Assembly (NCBI RefSeq): GCF_009910365.1
Contig: NZ_CP036423.1
Span: 2,728,001-2,792,000 of the forward strand
Direction of reading: 5' to 3'
Length of the DNA: 64,000 nt
Source of the DNA: Aequoribacter fuscus
GTDB taxonomy: Bacteria; Pseudomonadota; Gammaproteobacteria; Pseudomonadales; Halieaceae
This document shows, one piece after another, positions 53,731 to 62,169 of this stretch. The notes below the pieces were generated by a model. That model had not been told where the DNA came from, did not search any database, and saw only the letters and a list, made by a program, of their open reading frames with translations. A program made the position numbers and the translations under genes. The first letter of the stretch is position 1. Each line of letters starts with the position of its first letter.

Positions 53731-54540
53731 TCAAAAAATCTGAAAGTCCGAAAGCGTCAACCAGTCCCATATCAAAATAATTTGACGTCTAATAAACAGT
53801 ACGAAACCTATTACATAATCTAGAAAACGCTTGTCAAACCAGACTATCGAACTGACTGCCAAGATCGCCATTAACACAAGCAGTAGGCTCCATACTCGGC
53901 CACTCCTCTTTACTGCAATATCAGCCAATTCGATGCCTTTTTCCACGTCCGTTACGGCCCCTAAAAAATCTTTAGAGAGCTTGCTAAAAAGCACCTGAGC
54001 TTTTTCTTGCAAATGAGGCTCGTTAATCTCCTTGATGCTCTCTAGATCGGTTGCGGTCAAGACCGGCAGATAAAGCAGCTGAACTCCTAGATCCGCGACA
54101 AAGTCTGAAATTGCGGCCTCAGAAACACTCCGAGTACTCGAAAAAATTAAAACACTGACATTTGCGCCAACGAATGTTTTCAACAGCTTGGTCAGGATGG
54201 TCCAGTCTGAGGCAGAGAAACCACGAACCTCTGGAATAATCAGAATATCTCGACTCGTGACTGAGCTGGAGCGAATCGCCTCATCAATAGTCAAAGAGTC
54301 CACTGCTTTGTTAAAAGTCTTTAGGAGCTCCTCGGTAACTGCAGGATATAAACGCCGCGGCGTTAAGCCGTCTGTGGCTCTGATTATCTTGTATGAAGCA
54401 TAACAAATTGCGTCCAGGTAGGTATCCGAGTCGCTGCAAACAATGATATGTCGCCCTTCTCTACAAGCAGAAATTATCTGATCTAGCAGCTCAGGGTCTC
54501 CAGAGTGGGGCATTAACACATTCTGAATTTCGATTGACAT
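53731..54540 (-). CDS. Unknown membrane protein with P-loop-less ATPase-like domain
   Basis: 269 residues. The N-terminal 190 match the N-domain of the SPOR protein at 5273: RHIIVCSDSD against RHVVIVTDD, and WTILTKLLKTFVGANVSVLI against WGVLGRLLKNFPGANIRILA. No GxxGxGK loop, so nucleotide hydrolysis is doubtful. The C-terminal part has a span (WSLLLVLMAILAVSSIVWF) and a second hydrophobic stretch near the end. It lies 35 bp after flhB. Function unknown; a flagellar-site adaptor is inference. Confidence 0.8.
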   Translation of the reverse strand: MSIEIQNVLMPHSGDPELLDQIISACREGRHIIVCSDSDTYLDAICYASYKIIRATDGLTPRRLYPAVTEELLKTFNKAVDSLTIDEAIRSSSVTSRDILIIPEVRGFSASDWTILTKLLKTFVGANVSVLIFSSTRSVSEAAISDFVADLGVQLLYLPVLTATDLESIKEINEPHLQEKAQVLFSKLSKDFLGAVTDVEKGIELADIAVKRSGRVWSLLLVLMAILAVSSIVWFDKRFLDYVIGFVLFIRRQIILIWDWLTLSDFQIF

Positions 54541-54575
54541 ATCGCTTTCTCTCGTAGAATCGTCAGCTCAGGGAA

Positions 54576-55727
54576 TCAGCTCTTTTCTGGCTCGCCATTT
54601 TTATCAAATCTCATACCTAGAGGAACTCTCGGAACCGGTATCTCAGAGTTTACTCCACCTCGATTAAAACTATTGATGTTAAAAATAAAGGCGATGACCT
54701 GAGCAACGGCTTCGTATAAAGGCTCTGGAATGTAACCGTTGAGATCTGTCGTGAAAAATAAAGAACGCGCCAATATGGGTGAGGTAAACAGAGGGACTCC
54801 TTCCTCTTTGGCTCGCTCTCTAATCTTTTCAGCAATGAAGTCAGACCCCTTGGCAACTAATTTAGGTGGTAGGTCACCGGTTGGATCGTATGCCAGTGCA
54901 ACTGCAAAGTGCTCTGGGTTAGTGATAACGACATCTGCGTCCGCTATTGCTTCAAGCATTCGCATCGATGCTAATTCTCTCTGCTTCTGTCTGATACGTT
55001 GCTTCACTTCCGGGCGGCCATCGGTGTCTTTGGCTTCTTCTTTGACCTCCTGCTTTGTCATTTTCAGCTTCTTATTATACTCTTGCAGCTGATAAGGCGC
55101 GTCAATCATTGCAATAATAATTAGGGCGAGAGTCGCCACCAAAAAAGAAAAGACAATAATTGATCCACCGAGTGCTAAGCCCCCCTCAAAGTTCATCAGC
55201 GAGGTAAACATTAGCTGTCCTACATAGTTGTCAACCAGCAGATAGGTGAGGCCACCCACTAAGAGGAATTTCCCAATCGTCTTGAAAAAATCGAAGACGA
55301 CCTTCATGCCAAACATGCGCTTAAGACCGGATAGGGGGTTTAGCTTCGAAGCCTTGGGCGCGATCGCTTTCCAAGAAAAGTTATAGCCCCCCAGCACACC
55401 TGACACTAGGAATGAAACCACGAATGCTGCCGCACCCAAAGGGGCTACGACTAAGAGCGCGTCCATGAGACCCTTGCCCACTCTAGACGTCAGACCACTT
55501 ACATCAAAGACATGTTTTGGATCAAACACGAACGCAGCCGCAAACTGCTCCGATATTTTGATGATCATCGCGCCACCGAAAAGATACATAAAACCCGCGA
55601 CTGTGATCACCGTTGCTGCGATCGATAGTTCTTGTGATCGAGCTACCTGTCCATCATCTCGAGATTTTTGTATCCGTTTATTGGTTGGCTCCTCCGTCTT
55701 CTCCTGGGTACTGTCATTTTCCGCCAT
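54576..55727 (-). CDS. flhB: Export switch protein FlhB
   Basis: 383 residues. N-terminal TEEPTNKRIQKSRDDGQVAR, four spans, then the cytoplasmic switch domain with cleavage site NPEH (270-273) where the usual motif is NPTH; Asn and Pro, which drive autocleavage, are kept. FAVALAYDP, LFTSPILARSLF and IPEPLYEAVAQVIAFIF follow. Switches export from rod/hook to filament substrates. Confidence 0.96.
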   Translation of the reverse strand: MAENDSTQEKTEEPTNKRIQKSRDDGQVARSQELSIAATVITVAGFMYLFGGAMIIKISEQFAAAFVFDPKHVFDVSGLTSRVGKGLMDALLVVAPLGAAAFVVSFLVSGVLGGYNFSWKAIAPKASKLNPLSGLKRMFGMKVVFDFFKTIGKFLLVGGLTYLLVDNYVGQLMFTSLMNFEGGLALGGSIIVFSFLVATLALIIIAMIDAPYQLQEYNKKLKMTKQEVKEEAKDTDGRPEVKQRIRQKQRELASMRMLEAIADADVVITNPEHFAVALAYDPTGDLPPKLVAKGSDFIAEKIRERAKEEGVPLFTSPILARSLFFTTDLNGYIPEPLYEAVAQVIAFIFNINSFNRGGVNSEIPVPRVPLGMRFDKNGEPEKS

Positions 55728-56498
55728 TTAAACACCTACCCATATATCTCTTGCAGTTGTGAAGGCCTCAACCCATAACCATTCTATTCTGTGCGCTATA
55801 TTGGTTAGATTAATAATTAGTAGGGCGAGTCCCGCGAGTATCATCGCGGGAAAGCCCACAGCAAAAATATTCAGGGCCGGAGCCGACCGAGTTACAATCC
55901 CAAGGCAAAGGTTGACAAGCAACATGGTCAGCATTATCGGCATCGCTATTAATATCCCACCTAGGAAGACCATTGAAGTCCAAGCCATTACCTTAAGGAT
56001 AACCGCATCGAGATCAAAGGCCGCTCCAATAGGAACGAACTCAAAGCTCTGAAGTATTAAGAAAAAGAGTAAACTATGCCCCCCAAAACTCATAAAAATC
56101 AGGGTCGAAAAGATTATTAAGAAAGAGGAGAGAACAGGGACAGTTCCTGCTGATGGATCCATTATTTGCGCCATACCTAAGCCCATACTCATAGACAAAG
56201 CTTGCCCTGCTAGGATAAGTGCTCCGTTCACCACCTGCAATGTAACGGCAATTGCTATTCCCACAAACATTTCCCGCACCAGAATCACCATCCCCTCAGG
56301 AGACAATGGATTCAGATTTGGCACCTCGATAAGAGGGTATATCACCCAAGTCAAGACAATTGCTAACACGATGCGGATAGGCAATGACACGACATCAAGC
56401 GAGATCAGTGGCGCTGCTATTATCATAGCGGAGATCCGCAACATGGGAATTAAGCCTGTCGCAAGCAAGTTAACAATATCGTCAAAGACAATGTCCAT
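55728..56498 (-). CDS. fliR: Export apparatus protein FliR
   Basis: 256 residues, six spans. LIPMLRISAMIIAAPLISL, AGQALSMSMGLGMAQIMDPS and LLVNLCLGIVTRSAPALNIF are FliR signatures. One base after flhB; with FliP and FliQ it forms the export pore. Confidence 0.95.
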   Translation of the reverse strand: MDIVFDDIVNLLATGLIPMLRISAMIIAAPLISLDVVSLPIRIVLAIVLTWVIYPLIEVPNLNPLSPEGMVILVREMFVGIAIAVTLQVVNGALILAGQALSMSMGLGMAQIMDPSAGTVPVLSSFLIIFSTLIFMSFGGHSLLFFLILQSFEFVPIGAAFDLDAVILKVMAWTSMVFLGGILIAMPIMLTMLLVNLCLGIVTRSAPALNIFAVGFPAMILAGLALLIINLTNIAHRIEWLWVEAFTTARDIWVGV

Positions 56499-56770
56499 TA
56501 GCTCAGAAACATGTACTGCACTCGCTCAAATATGCTCTCATAAAATTCCACCATTGTGGCAAGCTGCCACTCCCCAAATATGGCAAGCGCCAAAGCTATT
56601 GCAATTAATTTAGGGATAAAACTGAGCGTCATCTCTTGTATCGAGGTTGCCGCCTGGAGGATACCTATGATCAAACCTACAGCGAGCGCTGTCAAAAGAA
56701 TAGGAGATGCCACAAGAGCAGCTGTCCAAATGGCACTCCCCCCCAGATTAATGACATCTCCTGCTTCCAT
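56498..56770 (-). CDS. fliQ: Export apparatus protein FliQ
   Basis: 90 residues, two spans, from the ATG at 56770 (the ORF start at 56794 overlaps fliP). ALVASPILLTALAVGLIIGI, then QAATSIQEMTLSFIPKLIAI. Confidence 0.94.
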   Translation of the reverse strand: MEAGDVINLGGSAIWTAALVASPILLTALAVGLIIGILQAATSIQEMTLSFIPKLIAIALALAIFGEWQLATMVEFYESIFERVQYMFLS

Positions 56771-56780
56771 ATCTACACCC

Positions 56781-57533
56781 TCATATCTGGGCAAAACTTC
56801 CGGCTAGAGACCCAATAAGTAGATTCCACCCATCGACCATCACGAACAGTAATAGCTTGAAAGGGAGAGAAATCATCATTGGCGAGAGCATCATCATACC
56901 CATAGACATTAGAATACTGGCAACAACCAAATCGATGACGACAAAGGGAATGTAGAGCATAAACCCAATTGTGAAGGCGCTCTTCAACTCTGACGCGATG
57001 AACGCGGGTACTAGGATATTCAGTGGTAAATCATTCGGGGTGTTGTACTGGACGTCATCATTCAGAAGGCTAATAAAGGTTTGAATATCTGACTCTCTTG
57101 TTTGCTGCAGCAAAAAGGTCTTGATTGGCACTTGCGCTCTCAGTAATGCGTCTTCAAGCCCGATCTCGCTGTTTACATAGGGTTGAATCGCCTCCTCGTT
57201 CACGACAGTAGCTACGGGAGTCATTATGAAAATCGTTAAAAATAAAGCCAGGCCCAGAAGGACTTGATTGGGGGGTGTTTGAGCCGTACCCATGGCTTGT
57301 CGCAAAAGCGATAAGACGATGATAATTCTCGTGAAACTGGTCATCATGAGCAGTAATGATGGCAGCAAAGTCAAAATGGTCATCAAGCCCAACAATTGCA
57401 GGGTTATTGAGTACTCGGTTTGACCATTTTGCAAGGCGTTAGACGTGACAATCGGTATCGTGCCTTGTGAAAAACTGACATCCGCAAACAAAACAAGCAG
57501 CAAGCTTAGACCGGGCTTTATTAAATTTTTCAT
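56781..57533 (-). CDS. fliP: Export apparatus protein FliP
   Basis: 250 residues with an N-terminal signal (LSLLLVLFADVSFS). SFTRIIIVLSLLRQAMGTAQ, TPPNQVLLGLALFLTIFIMT and SMGMMMLSPMMISLPFKLLL are canonical. Core of the export pore. Confidence 0.96.
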   Translation of the reverse strand: MKNLIKPGLSLLLVLFADVSFSQGTIPIVTSNALQNGQTEYSITLQLLGLMTILTLLPSLLLMMTSFTRIIIVLSLLRQAMGTAQTPPNQVLLGLALFLTIFIMTPVATVVNEEAIQPYVNSEIGLEDALLRAQVPIKTFLLQQTRESDIQTFISLLNDDVQYNTPNDLPLNILVPAFIASELKSAFTIGFMLYIPFVVIDLVVASILMSMGMMMLSPMMISLPFKLLLFVMVDGWNLLIGSLAGSFAQI

Positions 57534-57814
57534 TTACTCATGTCCTGAAGCGCTTCATCTAAAGTCGAAACGGGTTCTAAGCAAGTCAAAATCGTCATGT
57601 TCTCTTTCGTAACACCGATCAACAATCTCTGGTTCTCGATCTCTATCACATAAAGTGAGGCATTGTTTTTTAACATGGTATGTGAGCGCACTTTAACACC
57701 CACGTTATCGCGGCGAAAATTTAAGTGAGTTTTGCTGAAGTAGAGTATGACGAGAAGCAGACCGAAAGTAACGAGAATCGCCGTCACCCACCGTGGAATA
57801 TCCAATTCATACAT
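57530..57814 (-). CDS. fliO: Export apparatus assembly factor FliO
   Basis: 94 residues, short and poorly conserved as usual. One span (VTAILVTFGLLLVILYF) and a cytoplasmic FliO domain with LYVIEIENQRLLIGVTKENM. It sits between fliN and fliP and overlaps fliP by 4 bp. Confidence 0.85.
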   Translation of the reverse strand: MYELDIPRWVTAILVTFGLLLVILYFSKTHLNFRRDNVGVKVRSHTMLKNNASLYVIEIENQRLLIGVTKENMTILTCLEPVSTLDEALQDMSK

Positions 57815-57824
57815 TGTCGACGAA

Positions 57825-58133
57825 TTACACGTTCTTTATTCTGTCTTCAGAGGGGATTACATTAGTCAATCGGACACCATAGCGCTCGTTTACTAAGACA
57901 ACCTCTCCTTGAGCCACAACGGTATTATTGACTAGCAAATCTAGAGGCTCTCCAGCGATCCTCTCTAACTCGAGGACACTACCCTGTTTTAACTTGAGTA
58001 GGTCCTTAATACGTATTTTAGTTCGACCCACCTCAACGGAAATATTGACCGGAATATTCTGTAATACCTCTGTATTGAACGATGATTCCCGATCAACGGG
58101 CTCGTCCTTTAGAACCTCGCTCTCATCAGCCAT
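57825..58133 (-). CDS. fliN: Motor switch protein FliN
   Basis: 102 residues, a single SpoA domain: LQNIPVNISVEVGRTKIRIK, LLKLKQGSVLELERIAGEPL and VNERYGVRLTNVI. C-ring base with FliM and FliG. Two bases after fliM. Confidence 0.96.
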   Translation of the reverse strand: MADESEVLKDEPVDRESSFNTEVLQNIPVNISVEVGRTKIRIKDLLKLKQGSVLELERIAGEPLDLLVNNTVVAQGEVVLVNERYGVRLTNVIPSEDRIKNV

Positions 58134-58135
58134 GT

Positions 58136-59158
58136 TTATTCATCTCCTATTGGGTTGCGCTCTTCTCGGGCCAAAAATGAGTTAGAGTTCACTATTTTGA
58201 TTGCAACTTGACCTTTCACGGTACCAACGTCAGCAGCGAAAACAGGGACTCCCTCTATAATCATCTGTGCATCTTCATACTTTTTAAACCACAGCACATC
58301 ACCGGACCTTAGCGATTGAAATTGATGCAGAGGTATTTCTGTCTCACCGAGAGTTACGACGGCTTCCAGCTCCGCATAGCTAGCGGAGGTCTCTAAGTCA
58401 TCATGCCAGAGACCGGCATCCCTCGGGGTATCAGTGTCACTCTGAACGCGAGCTCTGAGCTCGTCACGGATCGGTTTTAATGACGCAAAAGGATAAACAA
58501 TATCGATTCTACCCACTTCCGCTTCGCTTATCTCCACCGACAAATGACAGACAACCACGAGATCTTTTTCATCTGCTATTTGAACAAACTGGGGATTTAT
58601 CTCTGCACTGACATTCTCACATTCAATCGGCATAATTGGGGCCCATGCTTCTTTCAAAGATGCAAAGATCAGCTCCATCATGATGTTGATGATTCTTGTT
58701 TCAGTGGGGGTAAACATTCTTCCTGGCGGCAACCCCGCGATACCGCGTCCGAAACCTCCAAAAAAATTATCAAGCGCCGCGAATACTACATTGGGATCTA
58801 AAACAACGAGCGAACTTCCGCGCAAAGGATTAATCCGAATGGTATTTACAGAAAGGGGCGGGGCCAGATCAGACAAATATTTTTCAAAGACTACGGTTTT
58901 GACTGCATCAACATGTATCTTTGGACTCGACCTGAGAACTTCTAACAAGCCCAACCGGAAATGACGCGTAAACCGCTCGGTGATCATATCAATGGCACCG
59001 AGATTGATACCTATTGTGCGATCCTCGTTAGCGAGATTGTGCGGCGCTAGATATCCTAGCTCTGAAGAAATGTCGTGCGAAACCCCAGAATCCTCAGACT
59101 CTAAATCAGATAGCGCCGCCACCTCTTCCTCTGTTAACTGTCTGCTGTCGTCCGCCAC
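58136..59158 (-). CDS. fliM: Motor switch protein FliM
   Basis: 340 residues. An N-terminal CheY-binding-like segment (LTEEEVAALSDL), a CheC-like middle domain (GLPPGRMFTPTETRIINIMM) and a C-terminal SpoA domain (IPLHQFQSLRSGDVLWFKKY). Presence of the CheY-binding segment implies chemotaxis genes elsewhere in the genome. Confidence 0.95.
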   Translation of the reverse strand: MADDSRQLTEEEVAALSDLESEDSGVSHDISSELGYLAPHNLANEDRTIGINLGAIDMITERFTRHFRLGLLEVLRSSPKIHVDAVKTVVFEKYLSDLAPPLSVNTIRINPLRGSSLVVLDPNVVFAALDNFFGGFGRGIAGLPPGRMFTPTETRIINIMMELIFASLKEAWAPIMPIECENVSAEINPQFVQIADEKDLVVVCHLSVEISEAEVGRIDIVYPFASLKPIRDELRARVQSDTDTPRDAGLWHDDLETSASYAELEAVVTLGETEIPLHQFQSLRSGDVLWFKKYEDAQMIIEGVPVFAADVGTVKGQVAIKIVNSNSFLAREERNPIGDE

Positions 59159-59172
59159 AATTCCACCTTATT

Positions 59173-59757
59173 TCACTGAACCACAAACTCTGTGAAAAAT
59201 ACTTCCTCGACACCACCGAAATCCTCGTATCTCTCAAGGACACTATTGGTTGCCATTTTTAGATCCTCGGCTAACTTTTTGCGAAAGTCATCTTTGGCCA
59301 GCTCTGATTCACTGACTTTTCGCAGCACATCGAGCATTTCTGATCTGACTGCAAACGCATGAGTTTCCATATTGGCGATCACTCTATCATCATAATGCGT
59401 CATAATCGCGACTTTAACTTGCATCACTTTTCTAGAGTTCAGGATATTCGCTACCAAAGGTGCCTCGATCTCGAGATATGAATTCTTGAACCTCTGTAAC
59501 TGCGGTGCGTCAATCGACACTTTATCTGGACCGCGCGCCAGCTCCTCGGCTCTGGAACGAGCTTGTTCCGCTTCCTGCTCCAATTGCTGAACTGCTTTCT
59601 CGATTTCTTCGTCTTGTTTAGCATCGAAAAAACCCAAGAAGTAAGCAGTGATGCCAACGCTTAGGGCCATCATAAAAATAAAGATGAAAGCGATTAACAC
59701 ATACCTAAGAATCGGCGGTTTTGCTTTAACAACTTCATCTGTGTCTTCATCTGCCAT
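59173..59757 (-). CDS. fliL: Stator-associated protein FliL
   Basis: 194 residues. One span (VLIAFIFIFMMALSVGITAY) followed by a charged stretch and the stomatin-like FliL domain (LEIEAPLVANILNSRKVMQV, VRSEMLDVLRKVSESELAKD), ending VEEVFFTEFVVQ. The linker is somewhat long (about 45-85, Glu/Gln/Arg-rich). Supports stator engagement. Confidence 0.93.
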   Translation of the reverse strand: MADEDTDEVVKAKPPILRYVLIAFIFIFMMALSVGITAYFLGFFDAKQDEEIEKAVQQLEQEAEQARSRAEELARGPDKVSIDAPQLQRFKNSYLEIEAPLVANILNSRKVMQVKVAIMTHYDDRVIANMETHAFAVRSEMLDVLRKVSESELAKDDFRKKLAEDLKMATNSVLERYEDFGGVEEVFFTEFVVQ

Positions 59758-59776
59758 AAACCGCTACCCCCTTCTG

Positions 59777-61693
59777 TCAAACCCAAAGATCAATATTCAA
59801 ATTGCTAAAATCAATAACATGACTTTCTGCTACAGCCTCTTCTCCCGTCGTTGCAACCAACTTGTCACCACTTTCCCCTGCCACCTTAGCTGGTCGCCCG
59901 GTGCTCGCAGTATCATCTCGCAATGAGCGCTCAGAACCACTCGCCACGTCTAAGCTCGACAAATTCACGCCGCTACTCATCAAAGAATCTCGGAGTCTGT
60001 TGATACCTTCGCTCAAGATATCTCTGGTAACACTATTGGCAGAACTTAAAATCGCGTCAAGTTTTCCATCGCGATACTCCATAATCACTTCGATTTTCCC
60101 GAGATCACGAGGCTTGAGATCGAATTCTAACTTATAGGTTCCGTCTTGGACTTTCGAAACAAAACGTTGAGCGAGCTCGGCCGAGAACCGCGATAGGAAC
60201 TGCTCTTTTACAGATGCATTTTGTTGATCTTGCGCCACGAACTGAGTCAGATTTGCGCCTCTCTGGGCCTCAGCCGCGAGCGGACTGACTTGCCCTAGGC
60301 CACTCGCGGGCTCCGCATGCATTCCCGAAAGAGGAGTAGCAATGCTGCCCAAATTAATCGCGGTGACCATCTCTGCAGACCTTGCTGGGACTAATATCTC
60401 CGTGGGATTAGGTCTGTAAACCGAGGCGCCGGGATCTCTGGATTCAGCATGCTTAGAATACTCAAGAGTCTTAGTGGCTATTGCCGATCTACCCGACTCT
60501 TTACTGAGGCGTTCTGAGCGCGACTGCATACTCAGCTGGTAAGCCAACGTGACTTCTGTTCTGCTGGCCTCGTCTCCCTGCCCGATAGACGCAAGACCAG
60601 TAGCGATTGGCACCGCTTGACCCGGGGTCTGGTTAGGTGAGACTGACCGTGTAACAGCCACATCAATTCCTGGGTCAACTCGTCTCATATCCCCATCACT
60701 GCCAACCGCTATATTTGGTTTGACCGTTACCTCTGGCGCAGACCCAGGGACCCCGCTGCCATATCGCAAGGCGTCGTTGGTGCTGAGGTTTAGAGACATC
60801 GCCTCTGGTATCGCAGCGGCCGGAATAGTCGGAGCGCTAGTAGTGCTAAGAGCGCTAAGAGCGCTTGGCGCAGTCATACTGGCTTTAACCGCTACATCTC
60901 GTTGTGCCAGCCCAGAAGTTTGCGCCGCTCCAAGAGAGGTGCTGGCATAGCGCAAAGCGTCGTTGGCGCTGAGATTTACAGACATCGCCTCGGGTGTCTC
61001 AGCGACTGGCACAGTAGGGGCGCTAGTAGTTCTAAGAGCGCTTGGCGCAGTCATACTGGCGTTAACCGCTACATCTTGTTGTGCTAGCCCGGAAGTTGGC
61101 GCCGCTCCAAGAGGGGTGCTGGCATAGCGTAAGGCATCGTTGGTGCTGAGAGTTACAGACATCGCCTCTGGTGCGTCGTCGACAGACATAGCTGCCATGC
61201 TGGGAGCTCTCAAGGCGGTCACGCCTGGCTGAAGCGATAAGGCCTGAAATGCTGCGCTACCACTAGATGGCAGAGAGCGCCCGTCAGAAGCCAAAGATTT
61301 TGCCGCATCACCGTCAAACAACTGAGATATCGTACTAGACGATAGACCCGCTTCTCGCCCAAAAGCCATTGCTTCTTCAACTGAAGCTTTTTCTCCAATC
61401 ACAACTAAATCGAAACTATCACCATCTATGACATCTAAGGACACTGATTGCCCAAGTCTGTCAAAAATACCCGATTGAGTCTCTGCTCCGACCTTAACGG
61501 CATGATTTGCCGCTGTCGGCAAAGTATTGCCAGATTGGCGGATTTTTTCAGCCGCCAATGTCTCGCCCACGATGCGCTTAAAGTCTGCACCCGTTTGTGC
61601 CTGAGGCGACTTAGAATCGCTGATCTCGGTACTTTTCGACCCAGCAGTCAATCCTTTGATCACCGAACCTATTATGGAGTCCACTTGCCTCAA
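59777..61693 (-). CDS. fliK: Hook-length control protein FliK, with long repeats
   Basis: 638 residues, longer than typical 370-480. The C-terminal Flg_hook domain is clear: LEFDLKPRDLGKIEVIMEYR and INRLRDSLMSSGVNLSSLDV. The middle (about 175-320) contains 59-62-residue tandem repeats beginning PEAMSV and including NDALRYAST. FliK acts as a molecular ruler, so repeat number may set hook length (inference). Confidence 0.93.
   Translation of the reverse strand: MRQVDSIIGSVIKGLTAGSKSTEISDSKSPQAQTGADFKRIVGETLAAEKIRQSGNTLPTAANHAVKVGAETQSGIFDRLGQSVSLDVIDGDSFDLVVIGEKASVEEAMAFGREAGLSSSTISQLFDGDAAKSLASDGRSLPSSGSAAFQALSLQPGVTALRAPSMAAMSVDDAPEAMSVTLSTNDALRYASTPLGAAPTSGLAQQDVAVNASMTAPSALRTTSAPTVPVAETPEAMSVNLSANDALRYASTSLGAAQTSGLAQRDVAVKASMTAPSALSALSTTSAPTIPAAAIPEAMSLNLSTNDALRYGSGVPGSAPEVTVKPNIAVGSDGDMRRVDPGIDVAVTRSVSPNQTPGQAVPIATGLASIGQGDEASRTEVTLAYQLSMQSRSERLSKESGRSAIATKTLEYSKHAESRDPGASVYRPNPTEILVPARSAEMVTAINLGSIATPLSGMHAEPASGLGQVSPLAAEAQRGANLTQFVAQDQQNASVKEQFLSRFSAELAQRFVSKVQDGTYKLEFDLKPRDLGKIEVIMEYRDGKLDAILSSANSVTRDILSEGINRLRDSLMSSGVNLSSLDVASGSERSLRDDTASTGRPAKVAGESGDKLVATTGEEAVAESHVIDFSNLNIDLWV
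60734..61171 (-). repeat. Long tandem repeat inside fliK
   Basis: Protein repeats start at residues 175, 234 and 296 (two full units of 59 and 62 residues plus a partial third). Each contains PEAMSV/L, NDALRY, and in the full units TSGLAQ, DVAV, ASMTAPSAL and TTSAPT. The units differ from each other by substitutions and a small insertion (SAL) in the second. Confidence 0.88.
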
Positions 61694-61743
61694 TCCTCTT
61701 ACATTGCATCGACACTGTTATCTATGCACAAAGCGTGCCAGCA

Positions 61744-62166
61744 CTATCGGAGCGGCCGAGCCATGATGATCCTATCATCTAACTCAGCATCTTCTTGACG
61801 TCGTAACTTTGCTCTTTCGGAGAGTTCGATCGACTCTACCAACTTCTCATACTTCTTTTTCTCTTTCATTAAGTTGTTCAGTTTTACCGTCAAGCCAGTT
61901 AAATCATCTTCTATTACGCTGAGGTCGTCATAACATTGCTGCTTTAGCACACTGAGCCGGGCAAGGAAATCGCGCGAAACCTTCAAACTGTATCCTACAT
62001 ATTCTTTCTGGAGAGCTCTCTCATCATCAATAGCATCAATTGCTTCTTGGAGAGATTTTAACGAGCCATGGACAGAGACCCTCTTTTCTTCACTAGACCG
62101 GATTTCCAGTAACAACTCAGACTGAGCGTTAGCAATTTTTGCTATCACGGCAGTCCATTTCTGCAT
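61744..62166 (-). CDS. fliJ: Export accessory protein FliJ
   Basis: 140 residues, almost entirely coiled coil (SLKSLQEAIDAIDDERALQK; LKQQCYDDLSVIEDDLTGLT; KKYEKLVESIELSERAKLRR). Identified by position between fliI and fliK and by size; sequence alone would be weak. Rotor stalk of the FliHI ATPase. Confidence 0.85.
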   Translation of the reverse strand: MQKWTAVIAKIANAQSELLLEIRSSEEKRVSVHGSLKSLQEAIDAIDDERALQKEYVGYSLKVSRDFLARLSVLKQQCYDDLSVIEDDLTGLTVKLNNLMKEKKKYEKLVESIELSERAKLRRQEDAELDDRIIMARPLR

Positions 62167-62169
62167 CGC

